Positions 25,969-38,500 of a stretch of 64,000 nucleotides of DNA are shown piece after piece. The notes beneath the pieces were generated by a model. That model had not been told where the DNA came from. It saw only the letters and a program-made list of their open reading frames with translations, and did not search any database. The translations under genes were made by a program, and so were the position numbers. Positions within the stretch are counted from its first letter, which is position 1, and every line of letters begins with the position of its first letter. The DNA comes from Deuterostichococcus epilithicus (taxonomy: Eukaryota; Chlorophyta; Trebouxiophyceae; Prasiolales; Stichococcaceae): NCBI GenBank assembly GCA_033439295.1, contig JAVTLE010000021.1, forward strand, positions 2,046,009 to 2,110,008, read 5' to 3'.

Positions 25969-26553
25969 TACCAGGAGGAACGTTACATACAGAGCCACTG
26001 CGTCAGGCGCGTGTGGTGCATACCTGGAATCACAGAGATCATGCCGGACGAGTCGGAGTGGCGAGCGCCTGCTTTGCGCAGGGAGTCACGACGTGCCGCC
26101 GTATAGTGCCAGTGTGTCACGTCAGGCTGTTTGCGGCTCGACAGCATGGCGTCACACAAGAGCACTCAGGAATTTGGGGCCAGGGGCCTAGGGCGGGGGA
26201 TGGGGGCGGGGAGTCATTTTCCGGTGGTGCTTTGTTGCTGTCAGTTTGTCCTGAGTTTACCTTCATGTGAGCATCGCGAGGCAGCTTCGTTCCTGCCAGA
26301 CAACAGTTGCAACTCTGTTTGCACTACCCTACACTGTTTGAGCAAAAGCAAACCAAACGCGAACCTGTTGTGGTGTACAGCACCCTGCACCTGCTGTAGC
26401 TCCGGCATTGCCGTCATTTGTTGGCGCCGGCACGGCTGTGATGCAATGCAGCACGGAAGCACCTAATCTACATCCTGAATGCCTGGTACTGATCAAAAGG
26501 AAGCCAAGTGGTGGTACAACACGAGCAGCTGCGCGCCGGGCGGCGTCCAGCCC
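25969..26553. other. Convergent intergenic region between UBC2 and KDM5
   Basis: 585 bp between the two gene ends. No supported gene. A TGTAA word on the minus strand (25983-25987) could be an algal-type polyadenylation signal for KDM5, but it is about 570 bp past the stop. Confidence 0.4.
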
Positions 26554-29500
26554 TCATGTGTCAGGCGCGTCGCCGCTGCTGCCGGTGCCCGGCTGCGACT
26601 GCGCGGGCGGCGCAAAGCCCAGCGGCGTCGAGCGCGATTTCAGCAGCTCCTGCGGGAAAGATGGACAGCGTGCTCAGCCCTGCAGCAGGGTGTGCGTCAC
26701 AACCGGGCGTCTGCCCCCGCAGCATGCACACTGTACATGCCAGTCTGCGGCTTTGCACTTGGGGAGAAATGGGAGGGGCCCGGGCTGAGGTGCAGGGAGC
26801 TGGGGGAGAAGGGGTCACCTGGAGGGTGAGCGCGGGCCGGCCGTGCTGTACTGGCAGGCTCGCCGCGCCGACCAGCGCCGCCTGGCCGCCGCCGCCGCTG
26901 TCGNCGCTCTGCTGNAGTGCGCCGGCCTGATGGCCGCCCTGCTGCTGCCGCGGCTGCTGCTGCTGCTGCTGCGCCAGGCTGCCGCTGGTGGCGCTGCCGC
27001 CGCCGCCGCCCGAGGGGCTGCCGACGCTGGACGCGCGCTTGTAGGCCGCGAGGGCATTGCCGTTCGCAGCGGCGCGCCCCGCCGCCGGCGGCGAGGCAAC
27101 GTGCGGCAGCGGGGCAGGCTGCAGGAACGGCGGCAACGCGCAGCCCGGCGGCGGGCAGCCGGGCAGCAGTATGCGCGGCGCCTGCTGCATCTGCGGCAGC
27201 GTGAACGACGGTGTTTCAGACACGTGTCCATGTGCCTGCCCTCGGACGCAACAGCTCTGGCACCATAGGCCATTCACTGCAGGATTATAGACACGCACCG
27301 TGGCAGCACATGGACGTATGCACTTCTCTTGGATGGCATCCCGCCAGCTCCCTCCGCATGCACGCTTTCTGAACCATTTAGTCGTTCCAGCGCACCTGCT
27401 GCGCCGGCCGCACGAGGTGCAGCTGCGGCAGCTGCTGCGGGCGGTGCACCTCCAGGCGGGCTGCGGTGGCCGCGTAGGCGCTGCTGCTGGCGACTTGCTG
27501 CCTTTCCGCCAGCTGCGCCGCGATGTGGTGCAGCGCCTCTATCGATGCGCCCGGCAGCTGGCTGTAGTGTGCGTAGGGGCACGCCCGCTGCAGGGGNGGG
27601 GGNNGGNNNNGTGTTTGCTGAGTTGCTCAGACTCCCAACTGGATAGGCCTCGGACAGAGCGTCTGAACTGCGATGGGCAAGGTGACCGCGAGCGGCCCTG
27701 CAACACACACCACAGAAAGGCATGTCGCAAAACGGCAGCGGCAGGCCGGCAGCCGGGGGGCCCACCTTCATGCAGCACTCGGGGCAGCGGAAGTCCGCCG
27801 GCGTCGTGTCCGCATCCTCGTCCTCGTCTGCGAGTCAGTTGCTGGGCAGTGAGCCCAGGCCGCTGAAAGCAGGCTTGTCGATCAGATGTGGGCACAGGGC
27901 GCCGCCTGCGAGTCTTTGCCATGGCTCTGTCCGATGCGTCAGAACAGAGTGAATACTTCCAACAGGCTGCACCGCGACAGCGCCAGCCCCTGTGGAATGC
28001 AGAGCACGAGAGGAGACGGGAGCGGGAGCTCCATGGCAGGATCATGACGCTGCTGTGCTCATGTCCTCACCCGGCGGTGCCAGCCCGACGCAGTCGTAGT
28101 GGAACCAGTCGCTGCAGTAGTCGCAGGACAGCATGGGGCGGTCCCGGTCGTATGGCCTCCGGCACAGGCAGTACAGCTGCGACGCCTGCGGCGGCAGATT
28201 GATTCTCTGAGTGCACATGTTGCTGCCGGTGCCAGGAAGCAACAGAGCACCTGACGACAGGCGGCCCGCTTGCAGCCAGCCGCAAGGCCTCGAGCCCCAG
28301 CCCGGGCGAAGGCCAGCTGCTGCGCGTCTGGTCTCGGCTCTGCCACAGCGAACGGGCCCCAACCCCCAGCAGCCGCGCGCCAGTCCATGCGCGCGACATT
28401 TTGCGTCGGAAGCTACTGCGCACGGCGCACAGCGCGCCAACACGTCAATGCGGGTCGCACCTCGCGGAGCTTCTCCACCTCACGGTCGAGCTTGACGCCG
28501 AGGGAGGGCGCCTCCGCGGCCAGGGCGCGCGCCGCCGCCATTGCCTGCCCGCCCTCCGCCGCTGCGCCCTCCGGGCCCTTCGTGACACTCGGATGGCACG
28601 TCAGCCCTTCGTCCTCGCAACGATGATGTGACACTCCTCTGGATGCGGCACGTGCTCGTGCGCAGCGCCTGAGCATTGCGCTTAGCGGCACTCGGGAGCA
28701 ATTGCCAACGATGCCCGGCCCGACCAAGGCGAACCATCAGAGGGCATCGAGCATTGTCCATGGCAAAGGTGCCAGCAGATTGAATTCGAGCGCGCCTGCA
28801 GGGCGGCAAGGGCTGCGTGCGCGCGCTGCAGCCAGGCGCGGCCGCCGGCGATGCGGTTGGCCAGCGCCGCAGACAGCGGCTCGCCCTCCGCCGCCAGCCC
28901 CGCCGCCAGCCCCTCCCGCAGCAGCTTCGACAGCGAGTCCACTGCGGCGGCAGCCAGACGGTTTTAATGTCTTTCGCCACCGATCGGGGCAGGGGACACA
29001 GCATGCAGGCGGCTTCTGCCTCGAAACTGTCCCGGGCAGCGGCCACTGCACCAGCCAAGTTGTGCCGCCGTGCAGGGGCATGCCGGGGCCGGTCGCCACG
29101 CAATGTCAGTGCCGCTGACAGCAACATGCACAAAAGTGCAAAAGTGTCGCAGAGGGCGTAGGGTTTAGGGCGCCGCACCCGTCTGGCGGGCGCCAGGCTG
29201 CAGGGCGGCAAAGGCGCGCTCCTGCCAGCGGCGGGCGCCCAGCGACGCGCCCAGCCGCTCGGCCAGCTGCCCGGCGTCCACCTCCTGGCTGAGCGCGCTC
29301 TTGAGCAGCTGGCTGAGCAGGGGGCCCGACAGCCGGCCGGCCTCGCGCCCGAACCGCACCGCCGCCTCGTGCCCCGCAAGCAGCGCCTCCACCCGCAGCT
29401 GCGCGCATCAACACGGGAGGGCTCGTGAACCAGACGGAGTTCGCAGGCGCTGCGGCGGGATGAGACTAAGGGAGATGCAGACGCAGGCACGAGTACTTCA

Positions 29501-32500
29501 TCCGCAGCAGCAGCAGGCGGGCTGCCAGGCGTGGCAGCTGGGAGCCGGCCCTGTGTCGAACCCCGGCTGAAGTCCGTGCAGCGCAGGGTGACGGAAGAAT
29601 GGCAGCAGCGAGCGAGCGAGCAAGTCCGAGGACGGGGTGCAGCCTTCCGGCGGACCTGCCAGTCGGTGAAGTCGGACAGCAGGCTCGCGAGGGGGCGCTC
29701 CTCCGGCGGGGCGCAGGGCAGCGCAGCCGCCTCGGACGCCAGCTGCGCCAGCGCCGCCGCCGCCGGCCGCCGCGTGCGCCGCACCCGCGCCACCGCCGCC
29801 TCCAGCTCCCCCTTGCCGTTGGGCTGTGCATGCACAGGCCAAACCGGTCTGGCTCTCGTGTCCAAGTGTCTCACGCGCTGTGCAGAGAGGGTGCTAGTGC
29901 TGGTGCAGGGTGCCAACCGAGCTGTCCGGTCATCAGCTCGAAGCCCGTTCAGCGCTGTGCGACGACGGAAGGCAAGGTGACCGCAGTCCAGGAGCGGGGA
30001 CGCACCCTGAGAGCTGCGCACACGGGGCAGGTGTACTTGCGCAGCGACTTGGCGGCGGCCTGGCTGAGGCCCACGCAGCGCAGGTGGAACCATTCCTCGC
30101 ACGCGTCGCAGCTGACCATCGCCGTGTCCGCGTGGTACGGCTGCTGGCACAGGCAGAACAGCTCCGCCTGCACGGCACAGGGTTTTGAAGTCAACGGGGG
30201 GCAATACTTCACTTGATGACAGCAGCAGGAGGTGCTTTGACATGATAAGCCGATTCAGGAGGTGCATGCTCGGTGCTGTGGAAGCACGAACAATGCAGCA
30301 TGGTTTTCAGCAGGGGCGGCGTCATGAGGAATCAGCATACCTCGTCCTCCTCGTAGTAGGCGGGCACGCCGTCGTCGTCCGTCGCGGCGGCGCGCGCCGC
30401 AGCATTGGCCTGGCGCCGCCGCTTGGCCTCCGAGCCGCCGGCGCCGCCTGCCAGCTCGTCCTGTGGGGTTGCAACATTCACATGTGGCCAGCCGCGGCGG
30501 AGCTGCTCAATGCCCGATTGCGGACAACAAAGGTGTGGCATAAAAATTCGTTGGGTGCTGGTGGCACTGTGGTGTCGCCCCAGCTGCAGGAGCACGCCCG
30601 CTCGCGCAGCAGCGGCAGCAACAATGGAGTGAGAGCCAGGCATACCGCCACAGCTTGCTCCGCAAGGCTCGTGCGAGCGTGCTCGGCATCGTCACACGAG
30701 CCAGCCTTCGCCGCCGGCAGCACAGCACAATCCGAGGGGACAGCAGCTGAGCCGCACCTGCAGGCGGGCCAGCTGGCCACGGGCGCGGTCCAGCGCCGAT
30801 GCCGCGGCCGCGAGGCCGCGCGCCAGCGGCTGCCCGCTGTTGCGCTTGGCGAACGCGCGGCGGGCCCTGTCGGCCCAACCCACGCCCGCCTCCACTGCCG
30901 CCGCCNGCGCGTCGCCCAGCGCGCTGCGCAGCGGCGTGGCCTTGGCGCTCGCCTGCAGCGCCGCCGCCGTGCCGTGCGTCGGCCGCTGCCCGTCTGCGGG
31001 AGTCGTGTGCAGAGGGCTCAGCCACGCTCCGAGAATGCTCGAAGGCGGAGGGGACACCAGTATTCAGGGGCGGCACACACACGCATCACATTGCGCTGCA
31101 GTTGCGCCCAGGAGGTGCATTGCAGGCGAGCGCATTTGTACCGATGTCAGTCGCACGGCCCGGCCATGGGAGATGCACCACGGCGCACCAGACAGGGCGC
31201 GCTGCACGGAGGCCTCCCAGGCGACGTGGCGGTCGAGTGCGGCGCGCAGTGCGGGCAGCCCTGGCAGCGCGAGGCCCAGTGCCGCACCGCGTGCCGCCAA
31301 TGCCGCCGCGTCCTGCGGCGTCGCGCCACCGCTGCCCTTGCGCCCGCCGAGCGCCCTGCGGCCGTGGCACACAGGACTCGCCAGAATGCTTCCGTCGGAA
31401 TGGACGCCCTTCACTTGCAACCAGGACTTTCAGGTACACAGCTGGACTGGCAGACGCGAGAGGGACAGACGGTGGACAACTGGAGCCAGGGTGCTTCAAG
31501 GCTGCCACATCTGCCGAGAGCAATTGACAGAGCCAGGGCAGTGACCATGTGATCAGGTGGCGGCCAAAGACAGCAGGCTCCGCCCCGCCACAAGGTCATC
31601 AGCGGGACACACAAAGCGATTGTGAGATAGGCGGGAGCGCACTGCTGAGCTGCGGCCTCCCACTCCTGGGCCATCGTGACAATCTCCTGCAGCGCCTCCG
31701 CCAGGCGCGCATCGACGGGCAGGCCCTCCGCCTCCTCCGCCAGCTCCTCAGCCTTCGACAGCGGCGGCGCCCGCGGCCTGGCGCTGGCCGCCTCCTCCGC
31801 CTCCGCCGCCAGCGCCTCCGCCTGCAGGTTGGGAAGGGTCGGGGTTGGGCTGCTGTGAGGGCAGAATCGGCGGCATGTTGGACGGCACAGCCCTGGCGCT
31901 GCAGGGCACAAGCGTCGGCATGTGCTGGAGGCAGGGTATTGTGGAGCTGAGCGCCGAGCGCTGCTCGACAGCTGGTGAGTCACACGCAAGCGTGAGGCAA
32001 GAGCCAAGTGCAGACGACACGGAAACCGATGCGCCAGGCGGCATGCAACGGGCTGGCAGCCGGATGGCAATTGACAACTGGGTCCACCTCGGCGGCTGCG
32101 TCTGCGGCAGCGGCGGCGGCGGCCGCCTCGCCGCTGGTGTCCGCCTGGCGGCTCGACTGCGCGCCGCCGTCGGGGCTGCCCTCGCGCAGCATCCTGGAAA
32201 ATGCCCCCATGCCGCCATTTGCAGTTGGTGCCTGTTGGCAACGCGAAGCCTCGTCATCCTGGTGCAAGTTGTGCATCAGCCCTGAGCGAAAGCCAGTGAA
32301 CAAGCTGCAGTAGGTATGCACAGTTATTGCATTTTAATTAAGATAGGAGGCTTAGAAATAAATCTTGAAAGATTTTGTGGTCGCAGAACCGTGCCTGCTG
32401 CTGATCCAAACTGATGAGGTTGCGGTACGCAGCGTCAGCAGCCGCGGCGGCTGACAGCTCTGCCTCGGCACGCTCAGCGGCCTCGGCAGCTGCCGCCTCC

Positions 32501-35500
32501 GCTGCCGCTATGCGTTCCCACAGGCTGAGCTGAGAATGATGCTGGTCTGGTAGCTGGCCGGCTGCCAGCCTTGCGTCGGCCGCAGGATGTTGCTGCGCTG
32601 CCAGTAGCGGCGCCGCCGGCCCTGCAGCAGTGGCATCTGCCCCCGCGGCCGCCTCCAGCTGCGGGCTGCTGTTGATGGAAGATGGCACTGGCACATGCCC
32701 TGCGCCGCTGGCTGCTGAGGAAGCTGGCGCCACTGCTTTCGCGTGCTGCTGCTGCTGCTGCTGCTGCTGCTGCACTGCCTCTCGCTGCTGCTGCACAGGC
32801 GGCTGCTGAGGAGGCGGCCCAGCGGCGGCCGCCCGGGCGGCGGACACAGCAGCCAGCAACTCGGACGCGCGGCCGTCCCAGGCGTGCGCCGCCACGCTGC
32901 CGCGCAGCTCCGACAGCGCCTCCATCTCCAGGCCCACAGCATGGCCACTCTGCACAGTCGACACGGCTTCGAGTGCTTTCTAGACGACTGCATGCTGCAG
33001 GTTGCCGGCCTCTGGCCCCTCATCATGCAGTTGCGAAGCTTGCTGATTTCCACGCGCTGCAGGTCAATGCGGCCATTGTGTCGCTGGCAGGACAAATTAC
33101 TAATGAAGCACGCTTCGCTACGTAGTCCTGGCGCCCAGGAGGGAATGACCGGCAGAAAACAAGTAAGCTTGCCTGGATGAGCTCCCGCGCGGCGGGCAGC
33201 GCCTCCGCCGGCTGCGCAGCGGCCGCGGGGAAGCGCGCCAGGTGCGCCAGCGCGCCAGCGGCCCACGCCTCGGCCGCCGCGGCACAGGCGTGCAGGGGCC
33301 CCACCTCCGCAAGGTCGACCTCCAACGCCTCCGCCTCGCTGATGAGCTCCGCAACGTCCGCCAGCTCCGGCGCCTGGCCGCGCTGCAGGATAGCGCGATG
33401 AAACCGAAAACCTTCAAGATAACAGCGATCAACAAGGTACTTGAGCTCGTGTATTCTCACATCAAGGCAGCGCAGCAGCTTTGTGGTGGCCTCGGTCCCG
33501 TCGCCGGCCGCGCTGATAGGTGCGCTGCTGGTGAATGGGAACTGCAGTGCGCAAAGCCTCTGCCTGTATCCCGGAAAGGCTGCTGACGAACGAAGGAGGA
33601 ACCTCGTCTGGGGAGGCCTGCGCAGCCTCGGCAGCGGCCTCCAGCACGTGCGAGGCGCGCTGGCTCCACTTTGCGGCAGCCGCCAGCAGTGCCTGCGCCG
33701 GCGCCAGCCGCTCCAGCTTGAGGCCCAGGGCGACGCCGTCCGATACCAGCGCCTGGCAAGCAACAGACGGTCATGTGCGTCAGCCGACCCGACAGAGCCG
33801 TCGTTCCAAGGAGCCTAAGCAACAACGTTTCTGCATTTCGTGGCAAGTTGCCACCAGCGTCCACTTGTGCAGAGTGGCCNNNNTNNNTTCCACTACCCCT
33901 CCGATTCCAACAGAAGCCGAGCATGGAAAGCAGCTGCTGGAACAGCACCACCCGGCACGGCCTGTCACGGTTCACTGCAATTTGGACTTGAAACCGAAGC
34001 CGCACAGCGCATGTCTGGCAGATGTGTGCTGCAGGCGCCGGCAAGTTTCACATGGGGGCACTGCGTGGGTGGCAACGGACCTCCAGCTCGTCCAGAGGGA
34101 CGATGCGCCGCTCAGCAGGCCCTGGCAGTTCCCCTTGCTGCTGAGCGGTCTGCTTCATGGCTGCGCTTGCAGCAGCGTCCGCCGTGTCTGCCTGGCCGCC
34201 TGCCGCTGCATCCATGTCCGCATCCGGCGCAGCCGTCGCCTCGGCTGCGCTCGCAGCCGGCTCAGCACAGCCGCCTGCACCAGGCGCAGCTGCTGGGGGA
34301 GGGTCTGCGTCCATGCCTGCCACACCGTCAGCGGGCGTCTTGGCAGCCCCCGGCGCCTCGGGAGGTGCCGCAGCTGCCGCCGCGCCTGCCATGGCGCCTG
34401 CTGCGCAAGAGGCAGTGGGCGGATCCGGATGCAGGGGCTCTGCTGCAGCGTCGTCAGGCGGCGTGGCGGCTGCCTGTGTGCTGGCTGCCTCAGTGTCCGA
34501 GGCAGCTGGCGAGTCCAGCATCGCCGCGGCGCGCGCGTCCCACGACTCTGCCGCCTCCAGCCGAGCCCTGCGCACGCACAAAGCACTTTCGGGTGTGCAA
34601 ACAGGCACGTACGCTGAGTGTACACAGGAGAATGACGCAAGGACAGATGACACGGGTGGCACATGAGTCTCGTGCTGCGTGGCTCTTGGACTTGAGCACT
34701 CGGCGGCAGCATTTGACGGCAATTCGTAAATGCACATGCAGTGTCCCAGTGTTAGCGCACACACTGCAAGTATGGCCGGCACCTGAGGGCCGCAAGCAGC
34801 GGCGAGTCGGCGGCGGCCATGGTTGGCGCATCGGACAGCGCCTCCTGCAGTGCCGCCAGGCTGGACTTGCCGCCCAGCGCCTTCTTGGCGCCGTCCTCCC
34901 ACTCCCGCCGCCGGATGTCGCCCCGCAGCTCCTCCACCTGCAGCGCAAGCACTTGCCCCCTGACGTCAGCATCCAACAGGCACGTGCCTCTGCACAAACA
35001 CCTTGCTACTGCACTGAAGGTGCCGCGCGCTGGGGAGGGTGCACGGCTGGCTGACGCCACGAACAGCTGCAGCGACCCCGACGAGTGTGTGCAGATGGCA
35101 TAGCATGGCTGCCCAAAACAAATGCCGGGCGGCGCCGAGGACCGGCGGACCTGGGGCACGTCGGCGCCGAGGCGCACGCCGGCGTGCAGCAGCTCGCGCA
35201 GCTTCTTGAGTGGGGCGCGCCCCCGCGCCGCATCCGCCGCCCGGGTCAGCCATTCCTCCGCCTTCTCCACCAGCGCCTGCGGTTTCGACAGGCGCACACA
35301 CGTGTCAGCACACCGAGGATGAGCCAGTGGGCCATGCGCTGGCTCCTGAACATGCGTTGACCTCACAAGTCTCAGTCTGAAGGGTCGCCGACTGCACGTC
35401 CTGCTCCTGCAATCTCAAGACAGCAGACATGCGGTGGCGCCGGCCACCTGCTTGCCGGCCGGATCTTTTGCCGGGATGCTGCAGGGATGCTGCAGCGCTC

Positions 35501-38500
35501 TAGCGGCAAAATGTGGGAGCACCTCAATGGAGGAGCGCTCCGGCACGAAGGCTGGCAGCGACTCCGCCTCCGCCGCCAGCTGCCGCAGCTCTGTGAGCGG
35601 CGTACGCACCGCCAGCGCCGCCCGCGCACGCGTCTGCCAGTCCGTCAGCGCCGCCAGGGCCGCACCCAGCGTCGCAATCTCCGGCATCTCCACCTGCAGC
35701 GCCGCCGCCTCCGAACGCAGGCTCCTGTGGGAGTGGAGGGGGTGGATGACAACAGCAGGCATGAGCAGCAGCCATCCCAAGCCTTGCGGCTGGCTGAGCA
35801 GCTGCAGAGGCTGCAATGCGCAGGCCCTGTGTCACGACATGCGGAGGCATTGTGCCGCTCGGGCTGGCTGGCACGGCTGCCGAGCGGGCCTACATGAGAG
35901 GGGACACCGCCCTTCATGCACGGATTCCGCCATCTTCATCAGCGTGACCGCTCGCTCACCGCAGGTGGTCGGCGTCGAACGGCTGCAGCCCGGAGGAGGA
36001 GGTGCGAGCACGGGGGGCGCGCGTCGGCTCGCGCGCCGAGGGCAGCGCCGCCCGGATGGCCTCCCCCAGCCGCCGCGCCGCCGTCACCCGCTCCCGCATC
36101 GGCTTGGCACTCGGCAGCGCCACGCCGCACCGCACTGCGGCAATGAGACGACGACATGTTGGAGCATTCATTCAGTGTCGCGATCACCGGTGCCTATTCC
36201 GATGCTCTGCCAAACATTCAGCGAACAAACAGCGAAGAAGCGAGGCTTCAGCAGATGAGGTCGTTGAGTGGGCCCAGATCGCTCACCGGCCTCGGCAGTG
36301 AGGGCCTCCAGAACCCGCAGCTCTGCAGGACCGGAGGCGAGCCCCTCGGCACGATCCAGCCACGCGCGTGCCTGCTTCGCTGCCTCCCGCAGACGCCCCA
36401 GCCCTGGGACATCGGAAGGTCGTCAGCTTGCACGATTGGCCGCTTCAGGCGGTGTCTGCTAGCTTCAAGCGGTGTCTGCTAGCTTCACTCGACTCGGAGT
36501 CGCCTTCGTGCAAAGCCATCCAACAAGCGCATGCTGCATCGGCCGCAAGCACCCGCATCATTCCGCTGGAAACCCCCCTCACCTGTGTGATTGACTGGGG
36601 GCGGGTCCCAGGCCAGCAGCGGCTCCAGGTCCTCCAGCGCGGGCTTGTGCTTCAGCGCGGCGTTGAGCGCTGTCACCCAGAGGCGCGCCTCGACCAGCCG
36701 TGCCGCCAGCGCCGGCACCTCGGCCGCCTCAGGGCCGCCCCACACAAATTGCTCCGCGTCCGCCACCAGCGCCTCCAGTTCGGCCACCTGTGTGCGGTAG
36801 CGACGACAGGATGACCAACCGATCGTGAATGTGATGCAGGAGAAAGAAAGACGGAGATGAGGCGATTGCCGTCTGGGTCCTGTCGCCAGAGTCGGCGCCT
36901 CGAAGCTGCCCAGTCGCACTGCGCCCAACCGGTGGGGCGGCCATCAGTGAGTGCTCCGCGCAGCATCTGACCTTCGTCCGCGCACATGTGCTCGAGGGTC
37001 GCACAACAGGGATGAGGATCAGCAAAGTGAGTGGGACTTTGTTGTGTCGAAACAAAATGCACCTTGGCGCCGCCCCGCTCGAGCAGCAGTCGCGCCCGCT
37101 GCAGCCAGGAGCTGCAGGCGAGGCGCCACTCCGACAGCAGCTGCTCTGGCGGCCGGCTAGCGGCGTCAGTGCCGTCCAACTGGACGCCGTTCGCCGCTGG
37201 CGACGCCGCCTCCTCAGCCACCGCCTCCTGCGCGGCAACGCACACGTCACAGTGTCACAGCCGGGCAGAAACATGTCAAAACACCCTGGAGACCCTGGTG
37301 CGCAGGCACTGCACGATGGCCTTCTTCAAGACAGACTTTGAGTGTGCTGCCTCACTGCGTCCTGTGCACCTGCTGCACCCAACATGTATGAGCGCCTTGC
37401 CGGACAGTCCCGGCCAGCCTCTGCAGCACCCCATTGCAGAGGGTGCGCATGCCTGCTCTGCGTGATCAGCGAGGGCGGCGAGGGCGGCAAAGACGTCCAT
37501 CTCCTCCGCGTCGCCATCCATCGAATCGCCCGCGGCAGGAGCAGCCTCCGGCTTGGCCTCGGCGGCGGCGGCAGCGGCCCCGTCGTCAACAGCAATGGCG
37601 GCGGCCGGCTTTGCTTCCTGCTCAGCCTCCATCTTCACCTCCCGCTCTGCCGACGCCAGGCTGTCGGCTAGCTCTGAACCTGCTGAAGGAGAGATTGCAC
37701 AGTGGGCGCCCATGGACCGCTTGACAGAGATGATTGGACGGTATTTTGTTTGGGATCACGCCTTCACAGATTCAGGGAAGCTTAGAGCTTGGAGCTGGAA
37801 CGCAATTTCAAGCCGCTAGCTCAGCAACATGGAAGTTGGCAAGCAAGGCGCGCCTGAAGCGGGCATGCGGGGTCGCAGCTCCCGTGCGCGGTCCTGCAGC
37901 TGCGCAAGCGAGTGCCGGAAGACGAGGCGCCACGCGTCCGGCTCGCACGAGCACAGCAGCTTGCCGTGGTGCAGGCACACCGCCCTGTCGGCGCAAAGGA
38001 GCTCGGTCAGCTGAGGCTGTGGATGCTTGGAGGACGCATCCAAGCAGCGTGTTAGCAGTACGGCATGTCGAGGGTGACAATGGCTGTTCTCAACATGCTG
38101 CGTACTTCCCGGAGGTGAGCTGCATTGTGCTGTGCCGGACATAAGCCTGCTCAAGCGCAACCTTGTCGACCCTGAGGTTGACATGTGGCCTGCTCCAATG
38201 CATCCTGCAAGCCCAGACCTGCCGGGCGAGCAGTCACACTCCAGGCCGGCCAAGTGGCAATCCAGGTGGCAGACGGCGCAGGCGGCCTCTTCCTGCGCGC
38301 CCTCCGCCCAGCCCTGCTCCCCAGGCGCCTTCCGCGACTGCACCACACCTGCGTAGCGAGGACGAGGCACACGGGTCAACACGCTTGTGCTGTAAGACAA
38401 AGAGCCATGACACCGCAGCTATGCAGGAAAAGGCCAGGCTTGCCACATATGACCACACCGAGAACAGCATGAGCTATGCTCGTAGCCGCAGGTGCCAGTC

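Noticed and set aside
28480-30267. 595-codon minus-strand open frame presented as one exon
   Set aside because: Only parts of it coincide with true KDM5 exons; PHD2 itself lies in another frame. It mixes exons and introns.
33535-34617. 360-codon plus-strand frame
   Set aside because: Antisense to KDM5 exons, Arg/Cys/Ser-rich without conserved motifs, and it spans undetermined bases.
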